Below, in pieces: positions 1 to 8,670 of a DNA stretch of 64,000 bases. Source of the DNA: Streptomyces sp. NBC_01463 (GTDB taxonomy: Bacteria > Actinomycetota > Actinomycetes > Streptomycetales > Streptomycetaceae). The stretch is taken from assembly GCA_036227345.1 (NCBI GenBank), contig CP109468.1, positions 372,001-436,000 on the forward strand. Reading direction: 5' to 3'. A program made the position numbers and the translations under genes. The notes beneath the pieces were generated by a model. That model saw nothing but the letters and a program-made list of their open reading frames with translations. It ran no database searches and was not told where the DNA came from. Positions within the stretch are counted from its first letter, which is position 1; each line of letters starts with the position of its first letter.

Positions 1-900
1 CAGCCAGTCGGCCGTGCGGGAGAAGACGAATCCCCGTTCCTTGGCACGGCCGTTGCTCATGGCGTAGTGCCGGTCGACGGAGAACGGGCCGGCCGGGGTG
101 TCCGGGGGAACCGTGCGGAACACGGGTGGCCGGCCGGTCCGTGCGGCGATGGCCGCGCCGAGTGCGCGCGCGTCGAGCAGGCCGTCGGAGCAGGCGTTGA
201 GCGGGCCGGTGAAGGTGGTGGCCGTCGCGGCCCACAACAGGAGGGCGGCGAGTTCCTCGTAGTGGATGAAGACCGTGGGCAGGTCATCGGCGCGCACGGC
301 GATCTCCGTTCCGCGGGCGACGCGTTCGACGTAGTACGCCAGACGTCCGGTGAACTCCTGGGCGCCGCCGCCGAGCACGTGGGCGCTGCGCACGGTGGCG
401 AACCCGAAGGGGGCGTCCCGGGTGAAGACCGCCTCCGCCTGTCGTTTGCCCTCGGCGTAGTGGCTCTCCAGATACGTCGCGTCGTGCCAGGGCAGGTCCG
501 GACTCACCTGCCAGGCGGCCGGGTCCACGAGGTCCTCCGCCACCGGCGTGTCCGGGCCGACGGCAGGCAGGGCGGCGGTCGCCGGGTCGTAGACCTCGAT
601 GGTGGAGGTCATGACGTAGCGCCGGGTGCGGCCGCCGAAGGCGCGGACGGCGATCGCGGCCTGGACCGGGGTGTAGCAGACCTGGTCCACCACCACGTCG
701 TACGTACGGGTGCCGAGCGCGGCGGTGAGGGCCGCCTCGTCGTCGCGGTCGACGACGAGGTGCTCGACGCCGGCGGGCGGCGGGGTCGAGCCGCGGTTGA
801 TGACCGTGACCTGGTGCCCGGCCGCGAACAGCCGCTGAACCAGGAGCTTTCCGAAGTACCGACTGCCGCCGATGACGCAGATTCTTTGCATGCCCTCCAT
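1..900 (-). CDS. NAD-dependent epimerase/dehydratase-like protein, C-terminus cut by window edge
   Basis: About 300 residues are visible and the reading frame is still open at position 1, so the C-terminus lies outside the window. The N-terminus reads RICVIGGSRYFGK, a Rossmann nucleotide-binding turn of the extended SDR type. It is followed by VMTSTIEVY (the serine region) and a YAEGK segment that fits the YxxxK catalytic pair. These support an NAD(P)-dependent sugar-nucleotide epimerase or dehydratase fold; the substrate cannot be told. The start is the ATG ending at 900; a second ATG ending at 891 is also possible. It is divergent from the LysR regulator that begins 62 bp away, which suggests that regulator controls it. 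Confidence 0.8.
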   Translation of the reverse strand, partial: MEGMQRICVIGGSRYFGKLLVQRLFAAGHQVTVINRGSTPPPAGVEHLVVDRDDEAALTAALGTRTYDVVVDQVCYTPVQAAIAVRAFGGRTRRYVMTSTIEVYDPATAALPAVGPDTPVAEDLVDPAAWQVSPDLPWHDATYLESHYAEGKRQAEAVFTRDAPFGFATVRSAHVLGGGAQEFTGRLAYYVERVARGTEIAVRADDLPTVFIHYEELAALLLWAATATTFTGPLNACSDGLLDARALGAAIAARTGRPPVFRTVPPDTPAGPFSVDRHYAMSNGRAKERGFVFSRTADWL

Positions 901-962
901 CCTGGAGACGTACCGTACGCAGCAGAAGTACCGGCTTACTGGCCCCGTATGAAGGAAAACTG

Positions 963-1874
963 TTGATCGATGTGCAGCGGCTGCGCGTTCTGCGGGCGGT
1001 GGCGGAACACGGCAGCTTCAACCGGGCGGCGGCATCGCTGCGCCTCACACCCTCGGCGGTCTCCCAGCACGTGGCCGCTCTGGAACGGAGTCTCGGCTCC
1101 CAGGTCGTCGCGCGGAGCACGCGCGGTGTCACCCTCACACCGGCAGGCCGGATCATGGTCGGCGCGGCGGAGTCGGTCGCCGCCGAGCTGGAACACGCGC
1201 AGCAGCAGGTGACCGAGCTCCGCACGGGCCGGGTCCAGCTCACCGTCGCCACGTTCACCAGTGGCGGCAGGCTGCTGCTCCCCGGCGCCCTCGCCGAGCT
1301 GACCGCGGCCCATCCCGAAACCGTGCTGCATGTACGGGAGTTCGAGCCCGAGGAGAGTCTTCCCCTGGTCCGTCAGGGCGCGGTGGACGTCGCCCTCGCC
1401 TACCACTTCGACGGGCCGCTGCCCGGACAGCCGGGGCAGAGCCCCGCCCTGGAGTGGACGCCGCTGATGGACGACCCGCTGCATGTCGTGCTGCCCGAGG
1501 GGCATCGACTGGCCGGCCGTGACGAACTCGGTCTCGCCGAACTGGCGGGCGAGCCGTGGGTGCTCGGCTGTCTCAAGACCGAGGCGTATCTGCGCCGTTA
1601 CGCGGTGCGGGCCGGGTTCGACCCCGAGGTGCGCGGCACGACGAGCGACTACTTCTTCGCCCGCTCCCTCGTCGCCGCGGGCATGGGCATCTCGCTGATC
1701 CCGTCCATCGCGCTGGCACCGCGGATACCGGGCCTGCGCGCCGTCCCGGTCAGGCCCCCCGCACCGGCCCGGCACATCGGCGTCGCCACGATCGGCCACC
1801 GCCGCGCCCACCTCCAACTGGCCACCCTGATAGGCGCGCTGAGGACGGAGGCGGCCGTACCGGACGCTGGATGA
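963..1874 (+). CDS. LysR family transcriptional regulator
   Basis: A 303-residue protein of typical LysR length. The N-terminal winged helix (residues about 4-62) carries the pattern AVAEHGSFNRAAASLRLTPSAVS, and residues about 90-295 form the periplasmic-binding-like effector domain. I chose the TTG at 963 because GAAGGA lies 6 bases upstream; the ATG at 951 runs into a stop after five codons in another frame. It is divergent from the epimerase-like gene, the classic arrangement for a LysR regulator and its target. The effector is unknown. A hairpin follows at 1898-1921. Confidence 0.9.
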   Translation: MIDVQRLRVLRAVAEHGSFNRAAASLRLTPSAVSQHVAALERSLGSQVVARSTRGVTLTPAGRIMVGAAESVAAELEHAQQQVTELRTGRVQLTVATFTSGGRLLLPGALAELTAAHPETVLHVREFEPEESLPLVRQGAVDVALAYHFDGPLPGQPGQSPALEWTPLMDDPLHVVLPEGHRLAGRDELGLAELAGEPWVLGCLKTEAYLRRYAVRAGFDPEVRGTTSDYFFARSLVAAGMGISLIPSIALAPRIPGLRAVPVRPPAPARHIGVATIGHRRAHLQLATLIGALRTEAAVPDAG

Positions 1875-1897
1875 CCGCAAGACCTGCCCTTTGTTTC

Positions 1898-1921
1898 GCT
1901 CGTGCCACAGGGGGCACGAGC
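1898..1921 (+). terminator. Probable rho-independent-like hairpin after the LysR gene
   Basis: Nine-base-pair perfect arms, GCTCGTGCC and GGCACGAGC, enclose a six-base loop. The hairpin starts 24 bases after the LysR stop codon and precedes the next gene on the same strand. There is no T-tract, which is common for Streptomyces terminators. Confidence 0.55.
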
Positions 1922-1992
1922 CACGCTCCACAGGGCTCAGGAGTCCTCCTGCTCGGCCTCGGTCCCCCGGTACTTCACCTGGAGTTGCCCGA

Positions 1993-4214
1993 ATGCCTCG
2001 TTTCAGCGTCGTCGTCCCCGTGTACAAGGTGCAGGCATACCTCCACGAATGTCTGGACTCGGTTCTGGAGCAGTCCTTCCAGGACATCGAGGTGATCGCT
2101 GTCGACGACTGCTCACCGGACTCCTGCGGGGCCGTGATCGACGAGTACGCCGCCCGCGACGAACGCGTCAAGGCCGTGCACCTCCCCCAGAACGTCGGTC
2201 TGGGCCGGGCGCGCAACGCCGGGCTGCAGCGAGCCCAGGGCGACTACGTCCTCTTCCTCGACAGCGACGACTTCTACACCCCCGGACTGCTGCAGGCGCT
2301 GGCCGACCGGCTCGACGAGGCCGGGGAGCTGGACATCCTCGCCTTCGACCATGTGCGCACCTACTGGCACGGCAGGGGCGGCCCCAGCCAGTCCACGGGC
2401 CTGTTCGAGCGGGCGGGCACGGACGTCTTCCGCCTCCAGGACCGGCCGGAGTACATCCATCTGTTCCTGGTGGCCTGGAACAAGGCGTTCCGCCGCGCGT
2501 TCTTCCTGGAGCAGGGCTTCCAGTACGCACCCGGCCTGTACGAGGACGCGCCGGTCACACAGATGGCGATGGTCACGGCCGAGCGCATCGGCTGTCTGAA
2601 CAAGGTCGGCGCCGAGTACCGCCAGCGCCGCCACGGGGCGATCACGAAGACGCCCGGGCGCAAGCAACTCGACATCTTCGAGCAGTACGAGGGACTGTTC
2701 GCCTTCCTCGCCGCGCGTTCCGAACTTGCCTGGTCCCACTCGCTGTTGTTCGAGCGTGCCGTTTACCACATGCTGTTCGCGCTCAAGCGCCCCGAGCGGG
2801 TCAGACCCTCCGACCGCAAGGAGTTCTTCGGCCTCACGGCGGACTTCTACGCGGAACACCTCCCGGCCGGCTTCACGCTGCCCGGCGGAGCGACCGGGAT
2901 CCAGATGCGGGCCCTGGCCCGGCGCTCGTTCCACGCCTATCAGGCGATGGGGCTGGCCGCGCGCATCAAGCGGGCGGGACCGACGAGGGTCCTCGACGCG
3001 ACGGGCAAGGTCGGCAGACGCGCGTCCGTGAGCCTGTACGGCGTGCAGCGCCGGCGTCCGCTGGATCCTCACCTCGCCGTCTACACCTCGTACGGGGACA
3101 GGCTGCCTCCTGCAATCCGCTCGCGGTCTTCGACAAGGCCAAGGAGCTGGCACCGCAGGTGCACGGCGTCTGGTTAGTACGCCAGGAACTCACCGGCCAG
3201 GTCCCCGACGGGATCGACCACGTCGTCCCCGGCTCGCGCCGCTACTGGGAGGTGATGGCCCGGGCCACGTACTTCGTGAGCAACGCCGGCTTCCCGGACC
3301 ATCTCGTCAAGCGCCCGGGACAGGTGCACCTGCAGACACACCACGGCACCCCGCTCAAGCGCATGGGCATGGACCAGCAGGAGTATCCGGCCGCCGCGCA
3401 GGGCGTGGACTTCGACCGGCTGCTGGAGGGGGTGAACGGCCGGGACCTCAGCCTGTCGCCCAACCAGCATTCCACCGAGCAGTGGGAGCGCGTCTACCCC
3501 GGCACCTTCGATTCCCTCGATGCCGGCTACCCGCGCAATGACCGCTACTACGCCTCCGGAGCGGCGGAGGTCGCAGCGATCCGTGCCCGGCTCGGTATAC
3601 CCGAGGGCAGGACCGCTCTCCTGTACGCGCCGACCCACCGCGAATACCGGAAGGAGTGGACGCCGCCGTTCGGCCTGGCACGGCTGGCGAAGTCCCTGGG
3701 CGACGACTTCGTCCTGCTGGTCCGCACCCACCACCTCGACCTGGACGACCCGCACCTGAGCGAGCCGGCCGCACAGAGCGGCATCATCGACGTGTCCCGC
3801 CACCCGGCCGTCGAGGACCTCTGCCTGGCGGCGGACGCCCTGATAGCCGACTACTCCTCCGTCACCTTCGACTACGCCAACCTGGACCGCCCCATCGTCA
3901 TCGAGGCGCATGACTGGGACACGTACGCCCACGTCCGCGGCGTGACGTTCGACCTCCTCTCGGGCCGCCCCGGTGACACTCCCGGGACCGTCGCGACCAC
4001 GGAGGACGAGCTCGTCGATGCGTTCCGCAGCGGCCGTTGGCGCAGCCCCGAGGCCGAAGCGCTGCGTGCCGCCTTCCGTGAGCGCTTCTGCCAGTACGAC
4101 GACGGGCGCGCCGCCGAGCGCGTCGTGCGGCGCCTCTTCCTGGGCCAGGACCCCGGCCCGGCGATCGTCCCGCTCGCGGAGCGCACCCCGGCGCCCCGGC
4201 CCTCGCTCCGCTGA
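1993..4214 (+). pseudogene. Family 2 glycosyltransferase / CDP-glycerol glycerophosphotransferase, frameshifted near 3100
   Basis: Two halves of one bifunctional wall-polymer enzyme lie in different frames. From ATG 1993 the first frame gives a GT-A glycosyltransferase (FSVVVPVYKVQAYLHECLDS, VDDCSPDS, FLDSDDFYTP). It runs to a stop at 3177, and its last roughly 24 codons are out-of-frame junk. The second frame picks up at about 3100 with SCNPLAVFDKAKEL and continues to 4214 as a glycerophosphotransferase domain (HHGTPLKRMG, DYSSVTFDYANLDRP). Joining them needs one missing base between roughly 3095 and 3110. The intact family makes poly(glycerol phosphate) or teichoic-acid-like wall polymers at the membrane. 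A TTA codon sits at 3174-3176. Either the gene is inactive in this strain or the sequence has an error; I saw no slippery run that would indicate programmed frameshifting. Confidence 0.8.
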
Positions 4215-4244
4215 TTCCAGGACACTGGACCAATGGACGCTGGT

Positions 4245-4252
4245 TATAGAAT
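4245..4252 (+). promoter_or_regulatory. -10-like box for the SufR-like gene, suggesting a leaderless transcript
   Basis: TATAGAAT is an unusually AT-rich -10-like element. Its TAGAAT hexamer ends 7 bases before the GTG start at 4259, which would put the transcription start on the start codon. No Shine-Dalgarno sequence is visible. I could not assign a good -35 box. Confidence 0.45.
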
Positions 4253-4258
4253 CGGAGC

Positions 4259-4927
4259 GTGAGCAGCGAAGATTCCGCCCTTGAGGCGTTGGCCGTACTG
4301 GGTGATCCGGTGCGGCGCGGGCTGTACCGGCACGTCACCGGAGCGCCGGGCGAGGTGGGACGGGATGCCGCGGCCGAGGCCGCCGGGGTCTCCCGCTCGC
4401 TGGCCGCGTTCCATCTGGACAAGCTGGTCGAGGCCGGGCTGCTGGAGGTGAGCTTCCGACGGCTGTCGGGGCGCAGCGGTCCCGGCTCGGGGCGGCCGTC
4501 GAAGCTGTACCGGCGGGCCGAGGGCGAGCGGACGGTGTCGCTGCCGCCCCGCGCCTACGACACGGCGAGCCACCTGCTGGCCGAGGTGGTGGAACAGGCC
4601 GGTCTCGACGGGGAGTTGCAGGCGGCGGCGCGGGCGGCCGGAGAGGCGGAGGGGGCCGGCCCGGACGGTGGGGCCGACCCGGTCGAGGCGTTGCGGTCGC
4701 GCGGCTACGAGCCGTTCCGGGACGGCGACACCTGGCGGCTGAACAACTGCCCGTTCCACGCGCTGGCCGACCAGTACCCCGCCCTGGCCTGCGGGATGAA
4801 CCTGGCCAGGATCGAGGGCATCCTCGCCGGACGGCCGGACGGACAGGACTGGATCGCCGCCATGGACCCCCTCCCGCACGGGTGTTGCGTGTCCCTCAGG
4901 AGCACGCAGGGGCACACCGGAGTCTAA
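4259..4927 (+). CDS. SufR-like winged-helix regulator with C-terminal cysteine cluster
   Basis: A 222-residue protein. The N-terminal half (about 8-95) is an ArsR/DeoR-type winged helix (ALAVLGDPVRRGLYRHV, SRSLAAFHLDKLVEAGLLE). The C-terminal third carries CPFH, ACGMN and GCC motifs, with cysteines at about residues 164, 178, 209 and 210. This resembles the Fe-S-ligating region of SufR-family repressors, so the protein probably senses redox or iron-sulfur status; the spacing differs from classical SufR. No suf or isc genes are nearby, so the target is unclear. Its immediate downstream neighbour is a DUF3291 protein on the same strand. GTG start at 4259 with a -10-like box directly upstream. 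Confidence 0.8.
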   Translation: MSSEDSALEALAVLGDPVRRGLYRHVTGAPGEVGRDAAAEAAGVSRSLAAFHLDKLVEAGLLEVSFRRLSGRSGPGSGRPSKLYRRAEGERTVSLPPRAYDTASHLLAEVVEQAGLDGELQAAARAAGEAEGAGPDGGADPVEALRSRGYEPFRDGDTWRLNNCPFHALADQYPALACGMNLARIEGILAGRPDGQDWIAAMDPLPHGCCVSLRSTQGHTGV

Positions 4928-4964
4928 AAACAGAATTCATTGACTTTAGAAGGTTCATCCGGGC

Positions 4965-5447
4965 ATGCTGAGCCCCGTGAACGACTTTCATCTCGCTCAG
5001 GTCAACATCGGGCGCATCCTCGCCCCGCTCGACAGCCCCCAACTGGCCGACTTCGTCGCACAGCTCCCGGAGATCAACGCCGCGGCCGATCACGCTCCCG
5101 GCTTCGTCTGGCGCATGGTCGACGACGACGGGGCCGACTCGACGGATCTGCGTCCCGACAACGACGACGACATGCTCCTGATCAACTGCTCGGTCTGGGA
5201 GTCGGTCGAGGCGCTGCGGGACTACACCTACCGCAGCGAGCACCTCAAGGTGCTGGCACGCCGCCGGGAGTGGTTCGAGCGGCTCGCCGAATTCCATCTC
5301 GCGCTGTGGTGGGTGCCCGCCGGGCACCGCCCGGGCATCGAGGAGGCGATGGACCGCGTCGCCCTCATCCGGAGGGAAGGTGAAGGCCCCGGAGCCTTCA
5401 CCTTCCGGAGCCCGCACCCGGCGCCGGTCGGCTCGCCGGCCGGGTGA
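4965..5447 (+). CDS. DUF3291 domain-containing protein
   Basis: A 160-residue protein matching the DUF3291 pattern: FHLAQVNIGRILAPLDSP at the N-terminus, then SVWESVEALRDYTY and HLALWWVPAGHRP. The fold resembles antibiotic-biosynthesis monooxygenase-like ferredoxin folds, but no reaction is established. It starts 37 bases after the SufR-like gene and could be its target. ATG 4965 is preceded by AGAAGG at long spacing; GTG 4977 is an alternative start. The last roughly 20 residues lie beyond the conserved domain and are encoded by a perfect 13-bp hairpin. Confidence 0.8.
   Translation: MLSPVNDFHLAQVNIGRILAPLDSPQLADFVAQLPEINAAADHAPGFVWRMVDDDGADSTDLRPDNDDDMLLINCSVWESVEALRDYTYRSEHLKVLARRREWFERLAEFHLALWWVPAGHRPGIEEAMDRVALIRREGEGPGAFTFRSPHPAPVGSPAG
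5375..5406 (+). terminator. Hairpin inside the 3' end of the DUF3291 gene
   Basis: Perfect 13-bp arms (GGAAGGTGAAGGC and GCCTTCACCTTCC) flank a six-base loop, all inside the coding region and about 40 bases before its stop codon. It may work as an intrinsic terminator that ended up coding after a stop codon was lost. Confidence 0.4.
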
Positions 5448-5526
5448 CCGGCGCGTTCGCGGGTCAGCCGTCGCCCCGTGATCCGGGACCTGGGCTTTCC
5501 CGGCCACCGCCAGGCAGACTGTCCCT

Positions 5527-6903
5527 GTGACGACACTGAGCAAGGGTGCCAACATGCCGGTGACGGTCCCGGCCGTCAGAGCAGTCCTGGGCTGGTCGGC
5601 CGGGCCCGGCGTGCCCGATGTGGACGCCTCGGCGCTGCTGCTGAACGGCAGCGGGCGGGTCCGTTCCGACGGCGACTTCGTCTTCTACAACCAGCCTCGG
5701 CACGCCTCCGGCGCCGTGCGCCACCTCGGCAAACAGCCGGGCTCGGACTCGCTGGACATCGATCTCGCCGCACTGGGGGAAGACGTCGAACGGGTCGCCC
5801 TCTGTGCTTCGTCCGACGGTGGCGCCTTCGGGCAGGTGCCCGGGCTGCATCTGCGTCTGCTCGATGCCGCCTCCGGTGCCGAGCTGGCCCGCTTCGACAT
5901 GGCGGCCGGCGCGGAGACCGCCTATGTGAGCGGTGAGCTCTACCGCCGCGCCGGCGGATGGAAGTTCCGTGCAGTCGGCCAGGGGTACGCCAGCGGACTC
6001 GCGGGACTGGCGACGGACTTCGGCATCAGCGTCGACGAGGCACCACCTGCGACGGCTCCCGCCCCGGTCTCTTCCCCCGTGTCCGCGCCGCCGCACTCCG
6101 CTCCCGCGGCTTCCGGCCGGGACGAGCCGTCCGTACGGCTCACCAAGGGTGAGGAGAATCTGCCGGTCGACATGCGCAAGCGGCTGTCGCTCCGCAAGCA
6201 GCAGATCGCGGTCAGCCTCACCAAGCACGGCCTGCCGAAGCTCACGGCCCGCGTCATTCTCGTGCTCGACGCGTCCGGCTCGATGAGCGCGCTCTACTCG
6301 CGCGGCACGATGGCGGGTGTCACCGAGCGCATGGCGGCCGTGGCGGCACAGCTCGACGACGACGGCGAGATGCAGGCCTGGACCTTCGCCAGCAACCCCG
6401 CCCGGCTGCCCGACCTCGTCATCGGCGAACTCCCCGAGTGGCTGTCGCTGCACGTGCGCGTGGGACAGATCAGCCTCTTCGGCCGGAAGAAGCCCCCGAA
6501 GGGACTCCGGCCCGGTCAGGTGGACATGCGGGCCGTCGGCATCCAGAACGAGGAGCAGAAGGTCATCGCCGAGGTGCGTGCCTTCGTGCGCGACCACCCG
6601 GTGCCCGATCCGACGCTGGTCCTGTTCTTCTCGGACGGCGGTGTGATCCGCAACGCCGAGATCGAACGGGAGCTGCGGGCGGCGGTGGAGGAGCCGGTGT
6701 TCTGGCAGTTCATCGGGCTCGGACGGTCGCAGTACGGCGTACTCGAGTACTTCGACACGCTGCCGGGTCGCCGCGTCGACAACGTCGGCTTCTTCGCAGC
6801 CGACGACATCGAGAAGGTCCCCGACCCGGAACTGTACGACCGGCTGCTGTCCGAGTTCCCGTCCTGGCTGAGGGCCGCCCGGCAGCTCGGCATCCTGCGC
6901 TGA
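5527..6903 (+). CDS. TerD-domain / von Willebrand A domain fusion protein (TerF-like)
   Basis: A 458-residue protein. Residues about 10-170 form a TerD-type domain ([43 protein letters not shown]). It shares the [18 protein letters not shown] signature with the TerD encoded at 48344. A Pro/Ala/Ser linker (about 175-205) follows. A vWA domain (about 235-450) then carries the MIDAS motif DASGSM at about residue 248 and LVLFFSDGG. In tellurium/stress-resistance clusters such proteins are predicted metal-binding scaffolds in the cytoplasm. The start is GTG 5527. It stands alone here, without terABCE neighbours. Confidence 0.88.
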   Translation: MTTLSKGANMPVTVPAVRAVLGWSAGPGVPDVDASALLLNGSGRVRSDGDFVFYNQPRHASGAVRHLGKQPGSDSLDIDLAALGEDVERVALCASSDGGAFGQVPGLHLRLLDAASGAELARFDMAAGAETAYVSGELYRRAGGWKFRAVGQGYASGLAGLATDFGISVDEAPPATAPAPVSSPVSAPPHSAPAASGRDEPSVRLTKGEENLPVDMRKRLSLRKQQIAVSLTKHGLPKLTARVILVLDASGSMSALYSRGTMAGVTERMAAVAAQLDDDGEMQAWTFASNPARLPDLVIGELPEWLSLHVRVGQISLFGRKKPPKGLRPGQVDMRAVGIQNEEQKVIAEVRAFVRDHPVPDPTLVLFFSDGGVIRNAEIERELRAAVEEPVFWQFIGLGRSQYGVLEYFDTLPGRRVDNVGFFAADDIEKVPDPELYDRLLSEFPSWLRAARQLGILR

Positions 6904-6904
6904 G

Positions 6905-6958
6905 CGTCCGCCGGCTCCCGCCCGCAGGCCCCGCACGACGCCCCGCGGCCGGCGGACG
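6905..6958. terminator. Inverted repeat between convergent genes
   Basis: Eleven-base arms CGTCCGCCGGC and GCCGGCGGACG are separated by 32 bases. They begin right after the TerD/vWA stop codon and face the 3' end of the pectate lyase gene. The long loop makes this weaker than the other terminators. Confidence 0.4.
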
Positions 6959-7035
6959 TGCGGGATGCGGGTCCCCCACGTCCACCGGCCCGGGGCGTCC
7001 GGCCCCGTGACGGGCACCGGCGGGTGGCGGAACGG

Positions 7036-8268
7036 CTACGGCGTCACCTCGGTGCCGCCGAACGTCACGACGAGGTGGCCGTCCGAGGCGAACGACCAGT
7101 CCATGGCGCCGTCGTACGCGGAGCACCGGGACCCGTTCGAGCCGGTCCAGAACTGGTTCGAGCCGTCGGCGTCGCCGATCGTCTTGTCGTTCGAGCCGCT
7201 GCCGCTGCGGCACGAGGTGTTGTTCCTGAAGACGGACGTCCCCTTGTCGAAGGAGAAGTTGCGCTCCTCGTTGTCGATGGAGACGTTGTCCGACACCGTC
7301 ATGGAGCCGGGGTTGCTGTTGTAGGTGAATCCGTGGTGGCCGTTGTCGTAGGCGATGTTGCGGCGCACGATGTGGTCGACCTCGATGTCGTCGCCGCCGA
7401 GCTTGAAGCCGTTGCGGTCGCCGTCGGCGTTGACGGTCCCGTCCGAGAGGGTTCCGTTGCCGTACGACAGGGAGTCCTCGATGGTCACCGGGCCGATGGG
7501 CCCCGTGTCGGTCTTGGTGTAGAGGTCCCAGCCGTCGTCGATGTTGTTGTGGGACACGGTGTAGCGGAAGACGTTGCCCGGACCGGAGGTGAGCTTGGAG
7601 GCGAAGCCGTCGGCGTCCTCGCCGTCGGAGTCGGCGTTGTCGTGCGACTCCGAGCTCAGGATGAGGTTGTCGGCGGGCCACTCGTCGTCGGGGGTGGTGG
7701 AGGCGATCCGTGAGATCTGGAGCCCCGAGTCGTGGTTGAAGCGCGTCACGACCCGCTCGATGATGTTGTTGCTGCCGCCGACGAAGATGCCGTTGTCGCC
7801 GGCGTGCTCGACGGTGATGCCGTTGATGTGCCAGTAGGCCCCGTTCACGGCGAGCCCGCGATGGGCCGGGTCCTCGCTCATCTCCGCGAAGTTAAGCACG
7901 GGGCTCTCGCCCGGGTAGGCGGCCAGGGTCGTCCTGGCGCTCGACGTGCCGTCGTTGCCCGGCGGGATGGTGACGGTCTCCGCGTAGTGGTACGTCCCGC
8001 CGCGCAGATAGATCGTGCCGCCGGACTCGACGCGGCTGATCGCGGAGGAGAGCGTCGTCGGGTCCGACTCCGTGCCGGCCGCGTCGTCGGTTCCGTCGGG
8101 TGCCACGTAAAGGGCGGCGGCGTCCACCGCTGCGACCGCGGAGGCCGCTGCGGGCGCTGCCGCCGAGCGCTGGAGGACGGGGGCGGCCTGGGCGGTGGCG
8201 GTGCCCGAGAGGACGGCGAGCGAGCCGGCCAGCAGGCCTGCGCATGCGATGACGGGTTTGATCTGCAT
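7036..8268 (-). CDS. Secreted pectate lyase, right-handed parallel beta-helix (PL9-like)
   Basis: A 410-residue protein. The N-terminus (MQIKPVIACAGLLAGSLAVL...AQA) is a typical signal peptide, so it is exported. The mature part begins ALYVAPDGTDDAAGTESDP and then has repeated beta-helix rungs rich in Asn and Asp. DADGFASKL and DRNGFKLGGDD match the calcium- and lysine-bearing region of family 9 polysaccharide lyases. It would cleave polygalacturonate by beta-elimination outside the cell. The ATG ending at 8268 has GGAG 8 bases upstream; the longer upstream open frame is rejected because the signal peptide would be internal. Transcription probably starts about 270 bases upstream from its own promoter, overlapped by a LacI-type operator. 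Confidence 0.87.
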   Translation of the reverse strand: MQIKPVIACAGLLAGSLAVLSGTATAQAAPVLQRSAAAPAAASAVAAVDAAALYVAPDGTDDAAGTESDPTTLSSAISRVESGGTIYLRGGTYHYAETVTIPPGNDGTSSARTTLAAYPGESPVLNFAEMSEDPAHRGLAVNGAYWHINGITVEHAGDNGIFVGGSNNIIERVVTRFNHDSGLQISRIASTTPDDEWPADNLILSSESHDNADSDGEDADGFASKLTSGPGNVFRYTVSHNNIDDGWDLYTKTDTGPIGPVTIEDSLSYGNGTLSDGTVNADGDRNGFKLGGDDIEVDHIVRRNIAYDNGHHGFTYNSNPGSMTVSDNVSIDNEERNFSFDKGTSVFRNNTSCRSGSGSNDKTIGDADGSNQFWTGSNGSRCSAYDGAMDWSFASDGHLVVTFGGTEVTP

Positions 8269-8426
8269 CGTTCGACTCCAGGTGGGGTTGGTTCGTTCGA
8301 CGAGTTCGTTCGGCAAGGTCGTTCGACGTGCTCGCAGCGGTCCGCGCGCCTCCGGAGCGGGTGCCGCACAGCCGACTGCGCTGCGAGGAAGGCGAGTTGA
8401 ACGCGGACACGCACGAGGGCCGTGAG

Positions 8427-8457
8427 CCGGCAGAAGGGTTCCGACCCCTTCTGCCGG
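8427..8457. repeat. Perfect 12-bp inverted repeat in the pectate lyase leader
   Basis: Arms CCGGCAGAAGGG and CCCTTCTGCCGG enclose a seven-base loop. It lies inside the predicted 5' leader of the pectate lyase mRNA and also about 215 bases downstream of mmsB on the same strand. It could therefore terminate read-through from the ABC operon, attenuate the lyase, or both. Confidence 0.55.
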
Positions 8458-8529
8458 GACGCCGGTCGTGGCAACGTGTCCGTTCGAGTCCATGAACGAG
8501 TCAGCTGGCGGGGTGTTCCAACTGGCCCG

Positions 8530-8545
8530 TGCAAGCGCTTTCCCA
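8530..8545. promoter_or_regulatory. LacI-family operator over the pectate lyase transcription start
   Basis: TGCAAGCGCTTTCCCA is a near-palindrome around the central CG, matching the LacI/GalR operator style (TG.AA.CG.TT). It lies immediately downstream of the -10 box of the predicted minus-strand promoter, where a bound repressor would block initiation. No lacI-type gene is present in the window. Confidence 0.6.
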
Positions 8546-8547
8546 TG

Positions 8548-8576
8548 ACCCTAGGACTCGGCCATGTTCACGTCAA
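8548..8576 (-). promoter_or_regulatory. Predicted promoter of the pectate lyase gene
   Basis: Read on the minus strand: -35 TTGACG at 8571-8576, a 17-bp spacer, and -10 TAGGGT at 8548-8553. This is a good match to the Streptomyces housekeeping sigma consensus. An inverted pair TTCAC/GTGAA (8567-8571 and 8588-8592) brackets the -35 box. Confidence 0.6.
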
Positions 8577-8670
8577 TGTGTATGTATGTGAAAATCATTC
8601 AGACCCATGAACTTCGAACACCACCATGCCCCCACCACGCCTGCCGGATTCGGAGCAGGCGGACGGCGGG

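Noticed and set aside
3090..3120. Programmed frameshift in the glycosyltransferase/glycerophosphotransferase gene
   Set aside because: No slippery run or downstream pseudoknot is evident, and homologous proteins are single-frame, so a mutation or sequencing error is more likely.
7036..8493. A longer pectate lyase starting near 8493
   Set aside because: It would put the signal peptide in the middle of the protein and run through the leader hairpin; the ATG ending at 8268 has a proper ribosome site.
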